The notes under the pieces: generated by a model
The model's database searches: none
What the model saw: the letters and a program-made list of their open reading frames with translations, nothing else
What the model was told of the DNA's origin: nothing
Program-made: the position numbers and the translations under genes
In this document: piece by piece, positions 24,783 to 38,200 of the stretch
Numbering within the stretch: the stretch's first letter is position 1
Layout: every line of letters starts with the position of its first letter
DNA from: Euonymus europaeus
Taxonomy: Eukaryota > Streptophyta > Magnoliopsida > Celastrales > Celastraceae
Direction: 5' to 3'
DNA length: 64,000 bases
Assembly (NCBI GenBank): GCA_963580455.1
Contig: OY756966.1
Span: forward strand, 12,527,001 to 12,591,000

Positions 24783-26963
24783 ATGGACGTGGGAAGCAGT
24801 ACTGTGTCAGTTGAGACGATGGAGCATGAAGTACATGATATTGAAGAGGTGGTTAGAGAATCACATTGGGGACATAGACAGTATGGGGATGGCCTTCTAT
24901 CTAGTGAGAACATACAATTACCTCCCCTAAAGAATATAGTGTTTGACAGATGCGATCTCAAGGAAATCAGAGATCTGTGGAATGGTATTTCTGTGGAAAG
25001 ACATCATGTGTTCAATGGGAGATTTGGTCACATTGCGTATCTCTGTGCTGTAGCTGTTGATGTGCCACTACTCGAAGCGATGTTTAGTTTTTATGATCCA
25101 TCATATCACTGCTTTACTTTGGGGATTTATGACCTAACCCCTACTTTGGAGGAGTATGAAGAGTTGCTGAAAATTCCAAAAGAGGGCCTCAAGAGTATTT
25201 ATAATCCAGGGCGTAGAGCAGGGTTAAAAGTGCGTTGTCCAAAATTCTAGGAATCCACAAGTCCGAGTTTGAAAAGGAGATGAAAGAAAAGGGAGCAAAG
25301 GGCAGCGAGTGCATATCTTGCAATTTCCTCATTCAATACATTCGGGCCCATTTGATTGATGACAAGGTTTTTGCAGCTCTAGCACTATTGATATATGGGA
25401 CAGTTATTTTTCCAAAGATTAAAGGGTATGTAGATGGGCAAGTGATTATCTTCTTTGAACAATACTTAAATGGAGCTGATCCGGTTCCTTCTATATTAGC
25501 AGAAACTTTTCGAATGTTGAAGTATTGCAGAGAACAAGGTAGGGAGCAATTCAGAGCTTGTGCGGCATTGTTGACCATCTGGATTATGGGACACCTTCCA
25601 GCCTTCCCACAGTTCGGTTATCCTACAATCAAATTTTCAAAAGCATACATGAGGTATAGTAGCCCTATTGCGGAGTTTGCAGCTGCTGAGTGGCCGAAAA
25701 GATCATCGGGCACGGAAAGATGGAAGGAGTTCTTATTGTCACTAGAAGAGGTCGTCTGGCAAGCACCATGGACGGGTACAGGATCGACCATCTATCGTTG
25801 TGGAAGTTATCCTTGGGTTCCCCTCTTGGGATTGTGGGGAGCTATTGCATACGCTCCTGCATTGGCATTGAGGCAGTTGACGCATAAATAATTTATTCTA
25901 ATGACTCATGAGTTGGCTAATTTTGCTTTTGACTATGAAAGTGGAAGAATGGAGGAGATCAGAAAAGTATAGGAAGCCCGGAAGCAGGTTCAAAGGATTA
26001 AAAGAGGAGTTTATCGAGGAAATACCAGCGAAGGATACCAAGTGTGGCAAGCAAGCAGAAAAAGGGATGCACTGCACCAGTAGTCCAGAGTTTTACAGTC
26101 CCTGTGCACACTTTTGATGAACTGGTGGACTATATGGCTGAAGCTCAAGCAAGATATGAGTTAGAGAACGCCAAGGTTCGGTAGGAGAATATATTGCTAA
26201 AAGCTCAGTTAGAGGAAGGATTAAGGGCATTGGGCCAAGAACAGTGGGAGATAGAAAGAAGAGAATGGGCAGAAAAGGTGGCCCAAGTGGAGGAGAAAGC
26301 CCGACGAGCTGAAAGAAAAGTGAAAGAGTTAGAAATGACCAAACAGAATCAAAGGATAGGGCTAAGGGAAGAAGAGATCTTGAAATATCGGGCTACTGTT
26401 GAAGCAGTAAAGACTAAGCATGATAGAGAATATAGGAGGTTGAGAGATGCATACGCAGCACTAGAAGTTCAAAAGGAGAAATCCGAGCAAAGGGCTAGAA
26501 GAACGGAAAAAGAGTGTTTGAGTGGGAAGAAGCAAATATAAAGCTAGAAATGGAGACGCGAGACCAAAAAATACAGCAACTTGAGAAGGAATTGGCAAGA
26601 CAATTAGAGACAAATAATGCCCAGAGAGTAGCATTTGAAGCCGAACAGGGACGACTACTAGAAGAAGAGAAGTCTCTAAGGTCAGAAATACAAGCTTGGA
26701 CTCATCGTCATCGAAAATTAATGCAAAAAGAGGTGGAGTTTCATCAAATTTCAGAAGCATATGTGGAAGCACGGAAAAGGCATGCTAGCTTAGAGAATGA
26801 GGTAGAGTTGATGTACCAACAAGTGGACCAAGCTCGCGTGAGATTCGGGTATTATCAAAATAAATCGGCGGAAAGAGTTTTGGAGATCGATGCATTGACA
26901 AATGCATACCAGTCTAGGAGAGTGACAACATACAGTTTGTTAGACATGCTATGGAGAATCTAG
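24783..26963 (+). pseudogene. Ogre-like ORF1 (upstream extra ORF), broken
   Basis: Extra ORF between leader and gag, a hallmark of Ogre elements whose function is unknown. The N-terminal ~330 residues form an apparently globular domain (FGHIAYLCAVAVDVPLLEA, YDPSYHCFTLG, LTPTLEEYEELL, then PWVPLLGLWGAIAYAPALALRQ). It resembles the ORF1 domain of other Ogre elements and, more distantly, plant-mobile-domain-like proteins; this is from memory, not a search. The C-terminal part (about 26120-26960) is a long charged coiled coil rich in E, K, Q and R. The gene is damaged by frameshifts near 25240, 26075 and 26510 and by stops at 25889 (TAA), about 25970 (TAG) and about 26181 (TAG). An ATG at 24783 is taken as the start because it directly precedes the conserved part. 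Confidence 0.82.
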
Positions 26964-27239
26964 GAGGAGTTTATGTATTTGCTCATAATCGTCGAAACTG
27001 ACATGATGTATTCAGGACTCCTATATTTAAAGTTCTATGGCTAATGAATAAAATCTCGAAGTTCGATATTGTTCAAGATTCTTATCATATCTTTCATCAA
27101 TGATCATATTTGCATATATTATTTCTTATAAATTTTCATTTACATTTGACAAGGTTTTCTTAAAACAATCAAAATTGCATCAACAAAAAGTCACTGCCAT
27201 CGCTATAACACCCACTCGCAATCGCGACTCACTACAACA
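26964..27239 (+). other. Spacer between ORF1 and gag
   Basis: 276 bp without a gene. It is AT-rich and contains AATAAAAT near 27045, and ends with CAACAATGG at the gag start. It may carry signals for downstream translation or splicing, but nothing specific is visible. Confidence 0.5.
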
Positions 27240-30200
27240 ATGGAACCAACAGAACGTGAGCATCAGTTGAGCCTGGAGGTGGCAAAACTAAAAGAGCAAC
27301 TCAGTATGCTAATGAAGCAGATGGCTGACAAGGGGAAGATGGAAGAAAATTCCTCAGGGGATAGTAAAGGGTCAGAATCTCGAGCAAAAAAAGAGCCTCA
27401 TAATGTTGATTCTTCTCCTTCCAAGGTCGAAGTGGTGAAGGTAGGGAATGTTACTCCAAGAAAAGAAATTGAGGGTGACAATGTAGCGCGTCTCAAGAGG
27501 ATGGAGCATTGGATGAGATCAGAAAGAGGATTTGATGCACCAGGGACTTTAAGTTCGAGGAGTCTGTGCTTGGTAAAGGAATTACACATCCCACCAGATT
27601 TCAAGCTTCCGACATTTTCCATCTTCAATGGTTCAGGGGTACCTCTGGATCATTTAACCATGTACTGTAGGAGGATGCACCCCTACATTGCTAACGACAA
27701 AATACTGATACACTTCTTTCAGGATAGTTTGACGGGTGCCGCTGAACGATGGTTCAATAGTTTGAATCCCTCAATGGTTGCAACATGGGAGGATTTGGCT
27801 GAATTGTTCACCAAACAGTACAAGCATAATGTTGCAAAGATCCCAACCCTATTCGATCTTCAGAATACAATGATGAGAGAGGCAGAAAGTTTCAGAGACT
27901 ATACATACCATTGGAGGGACTTGGCTAGTCAAATAACCCCACCATTGTCTGAAAGAGATTTGGTAGATGCATTCTTAGATGCACTTCAAGAGTTGTATTC
28001 ATCGAAGATGGTTGGGGGAGGTTATGAGGGGATATCACATACCATACATGCCGGGGAGCGAGTAGAGCGAGGCATAAGAAAGGGAAGTATCAACATCAAT
28101 GTCGACAAGTTTGATCCGTGGAAAGGGGCAAAAGGGAAGAAGAAAGAGAACGAAGTACATAATGTCAGTCTGAGTTATAATCAGCCATCATATAGTCCTC
28201 CCGTGCCTGATTATCGACCCCGAAACAACACGCCAAGAACGTCACATTACTCAGCTCCTAACCAATACTAGTCTTCACGCCCACATTATCAAAACTCTCG
28301 ACCTAATAAGCCCAGAGAACATTTTAATCCTATCCCGATAACTTACACTCAATGTTTCAACAAATTGCAAGAACAAGGAGCTATAACACCTATTCCCAGA
28401 AATGTTTACTCTTTACCTTATCCACATTGGTATAAGCCAGATGCTATTTGTTTGTATCATGAAGGTATGCCAGGGCATTCGACAGAGGATTGTTTCCCAC
28501 TAAAACGTATAGTGTAGGGAATGATAGAGGAAAATTGGTTGAATTTTGATGCAATTGAGAAACCTAGTGTCAATGATAACCCACTTCCTAACCATGAGGA
28601 AGGGGTTAATGCCGTGGATAGTGATGATGTTATAATAAGGGATGCTGGACAGATTATGACACCCATGAGCGTGTTGTTGGAAGTTCTTTTGAGGGAGGGA
28701 CTCATCCAAACCGAAGAATTGGAGCTCGGTTTAAGATACGAGGGGTATCAAGGGCAGGAATGTTGTGAATTCCATAAGGGAGTTCGAGGACACTCAGTTG
28801 AAAGATGTTTTGGTTTTAGAAAGAGGGTACAATCATTGATGGATCATAAAAAGATTGTGGTAGGAAAAAGCCACAAAGAACAAGAAGAGGTGAATATGAC
28901 TAATGGGGAATTTTATCGAGGTCCGAAGAGAGGTGGACCGTCAAAATCAATTGTGCTACAGTACTACGCGGAAGATGATCCAAGACGGAAGGGTCAATTG
29001 CCACAGTTAGCATACACTAACAACAAGGAGGTTCCATGGAATTATGGAGACAGTAAAATCATGGAATATGTGGACAATATCTCTGGGATAAGTGGAGTTA
29101 CTAGGTCAGGCAGGGTGTTTGCTCGAACTGATCTTACGGAGGTTGAGGTAGAGAAGAAGAGAAAAGGAAAAGTGGTAACAGGGGCAGACGAGATGGGTAC
29201 AAAAGAAGACCCAATAGTTTGCTCAGAGGAGACAAAAAGGGCAGTTACAGAGGACGAGATTCAGGAGTTCTTGAAAATAGTACGGCAGAGCGAATACATG
29301 GTGATAGACCAACTCAAAAAGACACCAGTAAAAATATCCATCCTAGAGTTAATCTTGAGCTCGGAACCGTATCGACAAGTCTTGTTAAGGATGCTCAATC
29401 AAGCCTATGTAACAGAAAAAATTCTTGTGGATTCATTTGATGGGATCGTAGGCAATGTGTTAGCTACCCACTTAATATCATTTACGGACAAAGAAATCCA
29501 GACAGAGGGAGCAAGACACAACAAGGCTTTACATATCTTGGCCATGTGCCGAGGACAAGAGATAGCAATCATCCTAATAGACAATGGTTCATCATTGAAT
29601 ATCATGCCAAAGGAAACATTTGAGAAGCTTCCTAGAGACTGATCACACATGAAGCAGGTAACAATCATTGTAAGAGCATTTGATGGCACTCGAAGGGGAG
29701 TTTTAGGAGAGATCGAAGTGCCATTAGAAATCGCCAATGTAACATTCAATGTTCCTTTTGTGATCATGGACATTCTACCTACTTATAGTTGCCTGTTGGG
29801 AAGACCGTGGATTCATGCTGCGGGAGCTCTACCATCTTCTCTTCATCAATTGCTGAAATTTGCACATGAAGGAAGAATGTATATTATCAAGGGTCAAACG
29901 GAATGGATGGTTGCCAGTTTGTCTAATCATGATGATGCGCCCGTGGATGGAATTGAAAGTTCTTTCCAATCATTTGAGATTGCCGTTGCGAGTCTTGTCA
30001 AGGAAGGGGATTTAATTAAAAAATCAGGAGTGTCAAGGGTTACAAGATCTGTGGTGACCACAATGTTGCAGAATGGATTTCGTCCGGGGAAAGGCTTGGG
30101 GAAAAATGATCAGGGGATTACTCAGCCCATAGAGATAAAGAAGCATGCTGAACGTTGGGGTCTAGGTTATGAGCCAAGTCATGAGGATAAAAACCGCGCT

Positions 30201-30563
30201 CGGAGAGAGAGACAGATGAGAAGATTAGCTTGTGGTGAGGAGATTGACTTAGAGTACCAGGGGAAACAGATTCTATGGCTCTATCATACCTTCACATCAG
30301 ATGGCTTCTTAGATGAAGATTGTATACTTGATACTGGGGCAGTTTATTGTGATAAACTGCCAGAAAAACTAGAAACTTTCAGGGTGAGATTTGCTTTCCA
30401 GAGGATCTGTAACCAGTTTGGGGAATGTGAGATTGCTGCGGTAGAAGAAGGGGAAGGATCAACAGTGAGGCCTAATTTTGTCATTTCTCGTCCCTCGGGG
30501 TTCACACTCAACAATTGGACCAGCGTAGAGATGTCTGTGCCCACCCGAGCTCTACAAAAGTAA
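27240..30563 (+). pseudogene. gag-pro: Ogre-like gag-protease with G-patch-like segment
   Basis: One continuous frame with three in-frame stops (TAG 28269, TAG 28515, TGA 29640) and no frameshift. Residues 1-40 form a short coiled coil. The capsid-like gag domain follows (LPTFSIFNGSGVPLDHL, LTGAAERWFNSL, TWEDLAELFTKQY). A zinc-knuckle-like CLYHEGMPGHSTEDC lies near 28450-28495. The aspartic protease has LIDNGSSLNIMP, with the catalytic Asp codon at 29580-29582 and the DNGS form usual in Tat elements, then LLGRPWIHAAGA. At 30039-30177 a glycine-rich NGFRPGKGLGKNDQGI segment resembles a G-patch RNA-binding domain, also known in this branch. The ORF ends at 30561-30563, exactly at a candidate splice donor. 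Confidence 0.9.
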
Positions 30564-30791
30564 ATCTTAAAACAATTAAAACAAAACTTTCATTTCCAGA
30601 GCATGTTTCTTTTTGTTTAATAAGACTTATGTTATTGCGGTTATCGCATGTTTTCTTTTCCAAAATTGTTCAAGTCATGAAATAAAGTTCAGTTTTCATA
30701 TATCATATTTCTTTTATTGGTTAAAATTCCTCATGTTCCGATTCCAATACCAATCTCATCCCATTAACATGCTTGAAAACGATGATAGCAG
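30560..30791 (+). other. Candidate gag-pro/pol intron of Ogre-like element
   Basis: gag-pro is in one frame and pol in another, separated by about 200 bp. A GT donor (CAAAA/GTAAATC) at 30560 precedes the gag-pro stop. An AG acceptor at 30790-30791 (GATAGCAG/AGAAG) follows a T-rich stretch and would fuse the two frames. A second in-frame acceptor, TTCAG at 30688-30692, is also possible (133-bp intron). Ogre elements are known to splice an intron at this place, which fixes the expectation; usage here is inferred. Confidence 0.6.
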
Positions 30792-33700
30792 AGAAGACAA
30801 AATTAATGAACCGAATTTTGACATACTCATTAACAATGTTGAATCTGATGATGAGAGTGAAGAAGAGGTTGACATTCCACCCGAAATAGAAAGACAAGTC
30901 AACCAGGAGGAAAAAATAGTTCAGTTACATCAAGAAGTTACAGAAATAATCAATTTAGGCACGGAGTTAGACAAAAAGGAGGTTAGAATGGGAGAAGCTC
31001 TTCAGGGAAATGATAGAAAATACTTAAGGGATCTCTTACATGAATATCAAGATGTTTTCACATGGTCATATCAAGATATGCCGGGACTCGATGAAAATAT
31101 TGTGGAACATAAATTGCCACTAATACCGGGGTGTGCTCCAGTAAAGCAAAAATTGAGGAGATTGAAGCCCGATATGCTGCTACAGATAAGAGATGAGGTA
31201 AAAAAGCAATTTGATGCTGGTTTTCTTGAGGTAGCACATTATCCAGAATGGATAGCTAATATTGTACCAGTACCTAAAAATCATGGCAAGGTAAGGATGT
31301 GTGTTGATTATAGAAATCTAAATCGAGCAAGTCCAAAAGACAATTTTCCTCTCCCACACATTGATGTCTTTGTAGATAATACGGCCCAACATTCAACATT
31401 TTCATTCATGGATGGGTTCTCAGGTTATAATCAGATTAAGATGGCGCAAGAGGATCGTGAAAAGACTGCATTTGTCACTCTTTGGGGAACATTCTGTTAC
31501 AAAGTCATGCCATTCGGGTTAAAGAATGCTGGGGCAACTTATCAACGAGCCATGGTTACTTTGTTTCATGACATGATGCATCGAGAAATTGAGGTATATG
31601 TGGATGACATGATAGCCAAATCAAAAGAAGGAGAAAACCATTTGGAGAATCTGCAGAAGTTGTTTGAACGTCTAAGAAAGCATCGACTAAAGCTTAATCC
31701 AGCAAAATGCACTTTTGGGGCAACTTCTGGGAAGTTGCTCAGGTTCATCGTGAGTAGGAGAGGCATCGAAGTGGATCCGGATAGAGTGAAAGCAATTTTG
31801 GAAATGTCGCCTCTCCGTACAGAAAAAGAAGTTAGAGGGTTTTTAGGAAGGTTGAACTACATCGCCAGATTTATTTCACAACTAACCTCCACATGTAAAC
31901 CCATCTTCAAGCTATTGCGTAAGAATAACCCAAAATAATGGAATGAAGATTGCCAGATTGCTTTCGAGAAGATTAAACAATATTTGCAGAATCCTCCTGT
32001 ATTGATACCCCCCGTGGCAGAAAGACCTTTGATTCTATATGTAACTGTCTCAGAAAATTCAATGGGTTGTGTACTAGGACAACATGATTCGGCGGGAAAG
32101 ATAGAATACGCTATATACTATCTCAGCAAGAAGTTCACAAGTTGTGAATCAAATTACTCCATGTTAGAAAAGACTTGTTGTTCACTAGCATGGGCAGCAC
32201 ACAGGCTTCGACAGTACATGTTATATCATACCACATGGTTAATTTCTAGAATGGACCCAATAAAGTATATTTTTGAAAAACCATCACTATCAGGAAGGAT
32301 TGCAAAATGGCAGATACTTCTATCAGAGTATGATATCCAATATGTTACTCAGAAAACCGTAAAGGGCAGTGCCATAGCATATTATCTAGCAGACAGAGCG
32401 ATTGATGATTTCAGGCCAATGAATCATGGCTTTCCAGATGCCGAAGTCTTGACTATATCAGAAGAGGGCGAAAAGCCAGTTGAAGCAAATAAGTGGATAA
32501 TGTGTTTTGATGGAGCCTCGAATGCGGTAGGATATGGGATTGGAGTAGTGTTGATATCACCGGAAGGAGATATTACCCCTTTCACCGCCAAGTTATATTT
32601 CACGTGTACAAATAACATGGCAGAATATGAGGAGTGTGCAATGGGAATTCAAGCTGCTATAGATACCAACATAAAGAAGTTGCAAGTTTATGGTGACTCG
32701 CAGTTGGTAGTTAAGCAGTTGAGTGAGGAGTGGGAGACAAAAGACGGAAAGCTTATTCCTTATCATCAGCACATCAAGAAATTAACAAAGTTTTTTGAAT
32801 GGATTGAATTTGACCATATTCCAAGAGAAGAAAATCAGATTACGGATGCTTTAGCTACCCTAGACTCCATGTTTGACGTAGACCCAAAAGGGGAGGTCCC
32901 GGTGATTAAGATTGAGAAATGAGAGGTACAAGGCTATTGTTCAAATGTAGAGGAGGAATCCGATGGCAAACCATGGTATTATGATATCCAGGTGTACCTC
33001 AAAGAAAAGTTGTACCCTGAAGGAGCATCAGAGAATGACAAACGTACTCTAAGAAGACTATCAGGGGCATTCTTCTTGAATGAAAATGTGTTATATAAGA
33101 GGAATCATGGGATGGTCTTACTACGTTGTGTTGATGAGTTAGAAGCAAAACAAATTATGGTAGAAATCCATGAAGGGTTGTGTGGGACTCATTCTAGCGG
33201 ATACGCAATGACAAAGAAGATAATTAGAGCTGGATATTATTGGTTGACAATGGAGAAAGATTGTATCGGTTATGCGATGAAGTGCCACAAATGTCAGATC
33301 TACGCAGATAGGACGCATGTTTCGGTCAACCCATTGCATGTCTTGACCTCACCATGGCCTTTCTCGATATGGGGAATAGATGTTATTGGACCTATTTAGC
33401 CAAAAGCGTCCAATGGGCATCGGTTTATTTTGGTGGCTATTGATTACTTTACAAAATGGGTAGAAGCTTTTTCGTATACCAATGTGACTAGCAATGTGGT
33501 GGTCCGATTCTTGAGAAAAGTAATCGTATGCCGATATGGATTTCCCGAAAGAATAATTACCGATAACGGAACGAATTTTAACAGCAAAATGGTGAAGGAT
33601 TTCTGCAAACAGTTCAAAATTGGACATCATAATTCAACTCCGTATCGTCCAAAAATGAATGGAGCAGTTGAAGCAGCCAACAAAAATATTAAGAAAATTA

Positions 33701-34221
33701 TCGGAAAGATGACGGTTAACTACAAAGATTGGCATGAGAAACTCCCTTTCGCCTTGTATGGATATCGAACGTCAGTACGCACATCCACTGGTGAAACTCC
33801 ATTCTCATTGGTTTATGGTACAGAAGCGGTTCTACCAGTCGAGGTATAAATTCCTTCACTTCGAGTTTGTTTGGAAGCAGAATTGGAAGAAGCGGAATGG
33901 ATACAAACGAGGTATGAGCAGCTGAATTTGATTGAAGAACGGCGATTACGAGCTATCTGTAAAGGGCAATTATACCAAAGACGCATGATGAGAGCACATA
34001 ATAAGAAGGTTCACCCTCGTAGTTTTGAAGAAGGAGATTTGGTGTTAAAAATGATATTACCATCTCACAAAGATCATCGAGGAAAATGGACCCCGAGCTA
34101 TGAAGGACCTTATGTTGTAAAAAAGGCCTTCTCCGGTGGAGCATTGCGGTTAACCACAATGGACGGTGACGACTTGATTCACCCGTTGAATGCAGATACC
34201 GTTAAAAGATATTATGCATAA
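30792..34221 (+). pseudogene. pol: Ogre-like pol: RT, RNase H, aRNase H, integrase
   Basis: A single frame from about 30613 to 34221, with no frameshift and stops at TAA 31936, TGA 32920, TAG 33397 and TAA 33847. The acidic N-terminus (DESEEEVDIPPEIE) is typical. Reverse transcriptase shows VRMCVDYRNLNRA, FMDGFSGYNQI, MPFGLKNAGATYQR and YVDD at 31597-31608, then GFLGRLNYIARF. The Ty3 RNase H covers about 31985-32400 (KKFTSCESNYSMLEK), with several weakened positions. A second, archaeal-like RNase H spans about 32490-32880 (CFDGASNAVGYGIG, YGDSQLVVKQL). The integrase has an HHCC zinc finger (33170-33300) and the catalytic triad Asp 33379, Asp 33562, Glu 33670. The C-terminus continues to a chain end at 34219-34221. 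Enzyme motifs remain, but the stops prevent a full-length product. Confidence 0.93.
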
Positions 34222-34780
34222 TGAAAGAAAAACGGTAGTATGATACACAAAAATCTGGGGCAGTTTTTAGCGCAGACCATAAGCTATCTCGTTTTCAAGA
34301 CTCAGATGTTTTGTCCTCCCTCTTCAAATTATTTCCTTCATGTATTATTATGCTAATCAGCATTCGAACATTCGCTTAATAAAATTTCCGAAATATCTCG
34401 TATGGGAATCCATTATTTACCTCTTATCTTAATTACTCATCTTTCTCATGCATAACCGCATTACTAAGCTTATTCAAATAGAATATAATGAAACATATAA
34501 ATAAATAATCGAAAGTAGTACGTTGGACAAAGATTGGAGCAGATACAGTAAACATGATTAGCGATTGCATAAGTGTATAGGATGACAGTGAACTTTATCA
34601 TTATATTTTTATACATATGCATCAACTGTGTTGAGATTTTCACAGACCCAATTTCATGATTTCGACTCTAAATTGGCATGTTTTCATATTAAATGATTTT
34701 TTTTAAATTTTTGAGAATAAATGTCAGGCTATCTATTTTTCGGGTTAAAGTACTATTCATCATCGGTATTTGTTATGACG
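34222..34780 (+). other. 3' untranslated region of Ogre-like element
   Basis: About 560 bp after pol. It is AT-rich with no ORF or domain. A TTTATTTTTCGGGTT stretch lies just before the minisatellite that follows. Confidence 0.6.
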
Positions 34781-35040
34781 ATTAATAGCCTTCCGATTAA
34801 GAGTTGGCATTTGGATTAAAATAGCCTTCCGATTAAGAGTCGGCCTTTGGATTAAAGTTGTGGATTAAATTGGCCTTCCGATTAAGAGTTGGCCTTTGAA
34901 TTAATAGCCTTCCGATTAAGAGTTGGCATTTGGATTAAAATAGCATTCCGATTAAGAGTTGGCATGTGGATTAAAATGGCATTCCGATTAAGAGTCGGCC
35001 TTTGGATCAAAGTTGTGGATTAAGAGTTAGCCTGTTGATT
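34781..35040 (+). repeat. ~36-bp minisatellite in 3' UTR
   Basis: About seven degenerate copies of a ~36-bp unit built from TAGCCTTCCGATTAAGAG, TTGGCATTTGGATTAAAA and variants (TCGGCCTTTGGATTAAAG). Some units are expanded with TTGTGGATTAA. Tandem repeats in the 3' untranslated region are a known trait of Tat/Ogre elements and can seed genomic satellites. Confidence 0.88.
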
Positions 35041-35235
35041 AAAATATTTCGTGGATTAAAATTCTATTTAAATCATTCCATGGATCAAATCTCATGCAAT
35101 TAGCATGTGTTTATTAGATTACGAGTTAAATGAAAAGAAGGCTCGTATTTTGAATGGTGTCACGTAGTTTTAAATTTATACTGACAAAATTGGGATACAA
35201 TACCTTTACGTGCCATTTACTATGTAAAGTCCCGT
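35041..35235 (+). other. End of 3' UTR of Ogre-like element
   Basis: About 195 bp between minisatellite and polypurine tract. It is AT-rich with no gene or repeat that could be supported. Confidence 0.5.
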
Positions 35236-35248
35236 AAAGGGGGGCAGC
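35236..35248 (+). promoter_or_regulatory. Polypurine tract, Ogre-like element
   Basis: AAAGGGGGGCAG immediately precedes the 3' LTR start (TGTTGTACC). A tract of this kind primes plus-strand DNA synthesis in LTR retrotransposons. Confidence 0.8.
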
Positions 35249-38200
35249 TGTTGTACCCCATTTTTGGTTCAAAATTAAATATAATCTTGAATAAATTTAG
35301 TTGGGCCTAATTTAAAATTATTATTCTTAATTTAAGCCCAAATAGAGAGTTTGATTCTAAATAGTTAGGGCTGTTTGACACAAGAATAGCCAACCTAATA
35401 GGTGAGTTAGCCCAAATAATTAACCCAACAAAGGAAATAATTAACCCAACAAAGAAAATAATTAGTACTAAAATAGACTAAAAAACTGGCACAATAATCA
35501 AGGCCCGACTAAAAGCTTAAACTCATGAAATTAAAAGGCTCGGCCCAAGTCTCCCTTAACCTACGATAGCCCGGCCCAAATCCTTACCTAACCCTAATAG
35601 CGAAAGAGAAGGAAATACAGAGAGAAGGAGATGGAGGGAAGAGGATGCGCCGTCGAGAGAGAGAAAGGGAGCGACCAGAAAAGGAAAGAGAGAGAGAAGG
35701 TGACCGGAAAAGGAAAGAAAGAAAGAAGATGATCAGAATCGTTTAGGATCCACATTCGGTTTTAGAAACGAGAGATTCTAGGGCTTTAAGGGTGGGATGT
35801 CCGGATCGGTTTTAGGAACGATTTTAGGAAGAAAAGAAATTCCAGAGGGATTAGGAAGGAAACGGAATCACTAAGAGAAGGAAGGGTTGGAGATTATTAG
35901 GTTATAAATAGAGGAGAAAAGTTCGAGGAATGGGGAGGATTTTTTTTTGAGATTTTCGGGGTATTCCTTCTTCTTCTCCTTCCTTTCGAATTTTCTGGGG
36001 GTTCTTTCTTTTTCACTGGATCAAATTTTGTGGGAGAGAATTCTGGTAGGGAGGATCGGTTTTCTTGGAGCTTTGGGGTTTGAATACTTTGTTTGGATCT
36101 GGGCTTGCGATCGAAATTACTTCCTCTGTTGATCAAGGGGTGAGATTACTGAGTCTTTTTTACGGTTTTTTTTTTAGTGAAGTTCGTATGGTTGGCATAC
36201 CAAAGGAAGAACAATTGGGGTTGCTCGTTGTTTTTTTGGTTCTTGGTTTTCTGGTTGATAATTGTGAAGTTTTGATTTTGTGAACAATTGTTACACCAAA
36301 TCATGTGAGAATTTCCGTTATAGATTATCTTTGTTTTTCTTTGTTTTGCTTCAACGACATATTTGTATTGTTTAATAATGGTTTGGATGGCTTGTGTAAG
36401 GAAAAACGCTTATAATTTCTGGGTTTTGATTCTCTGTTTGGATCTTGAGTTTGCTGTCGAAATCACCTCTTCTCAAATTTTCCCTGTTATTATTTTTAAG
36501 CTGGCTATGATGTGGATTGATGGTTGTTGTCCTAGTTGTTACAGTGCCATATATATGAACTGATAATGCAGGTTTGTGTATGAGTAGGCATTCTGGATTC
36601 ATTGATTTTTGGTATCTCATAAATTTTTGATGAAAGGTTGGATGGTTTATTGCTCAAAGGAAGAATAGGTATTGTTTTTATTGTAAGGAGGAAGTATGTT
36701 TTTGCTGTTAAGGGTTTGAATATAGGTTTCCAAGTTGCTGGTGTTTTAATGGTAATTCAAAAAGGTTACTTGTACCCATCTTTGTGGAATTGAAGGTTTT
36801 GTTATCTTAGTGTTCTAGGTCTCTTGTTTGTTATAATTGTTTTCGGCATGATTCTTGTTCTTTAAGAAGTTCTGTGATTGCTCTTTATTTTTCTGTGATT
36901 TTCAGGAACTCGAATTATTATGGTTGTCTGCCTTGGTTTATAGAATGATCATTCTTGGATGATGTTTTTATCTGTAACCTTAGCATTTACATTCTATGAT
37001 CTGAATTTTGATATGTTATTTGATGATGTTCTGGGCGTGAGAATGGTCTGCAATATGAATTGGATTTTTGTGATATTGTTTGATATTCTGGTTTGTTTAC
37101 AATCTTTGTGGCCCGATGGATTAATAAAAATTAGGCCTGGTTTGCTAATTGGATGGATCAAAATGAGTTGTTTAAATGGGCAATTGTGGGCTTTGTAATT
37201 TACAATTGCATGAAGAATAAACTATATATGACATTCTATATGTGGGCATTTCATCAAAGCAATTAATTATAATTTTTTCAATCATGTTAATGCAATAATA
37301 TGATTGAAATATTTGATTGCTAATAAGGAAAAGGGAATCGAGAGTGCATTCCATCTCATTCATTATCTTTTAACCTTGTTAATATGTTATTTACTCAGAA
37401 TGTGTTTATGTGAATCATATGATTGATGTGATATTGTTTGATTTATGTGTTAATTGTGTGATTTAGTATTTTTAATTGGGGGATTTGCGATAATTAATAT
37501 CGTATAATTTTCAATAAAAAACTCGGTTCCCAACATTTTTTCTTTATTTTATTTTTATCTTTATTTATCCTACTTGTTTTTATTTTATTTTCTTATTATT
37601 TTATATATTTTATTTTTCATTTTATTTATTTATTTATTTATTTATTTTTGGTTTATTATTATTATCATAATAATTATTATTGTTATTTTATTTTCCTATT
37701 TTATTTTATTTTATTTTTCAATTTTTATTTATCTATCTACTATTTTTATTAAATACATATATGTATATATATTCACTCTATTTTCGTATTGTTCTTATTA
37801 TTATTTTGTATCTCATTATTATTATTATTAGTAGTATTATGTTATTTGCCTTATATCATTATTACGTATTAATATAATATTTATGTTATTTTAATTTTTA
37901 TATTATATTTACATTTTGGCTTTATTTCTATTTTTATCCTTATTTTACTTTATGTTATTTACTATTTTATATTATATTTTACTTTATTTCAAACTTATGT
38001 ATTATATAAAAATTATACTAAAAGTCTTTGCCTACGATGAAATCTATTTAGGGAATGCATTGGATGCACCCTTGGGTAGATTCTTGATGTGAGAGCGTTT
38101 CTTGGGAAATTTGGCCATTGGATGGAAAAACCCCATGAACCTCAATATTAAGACTTTTATTATATTTTTTATATATATTATAAAATAATTTTATTTATAC

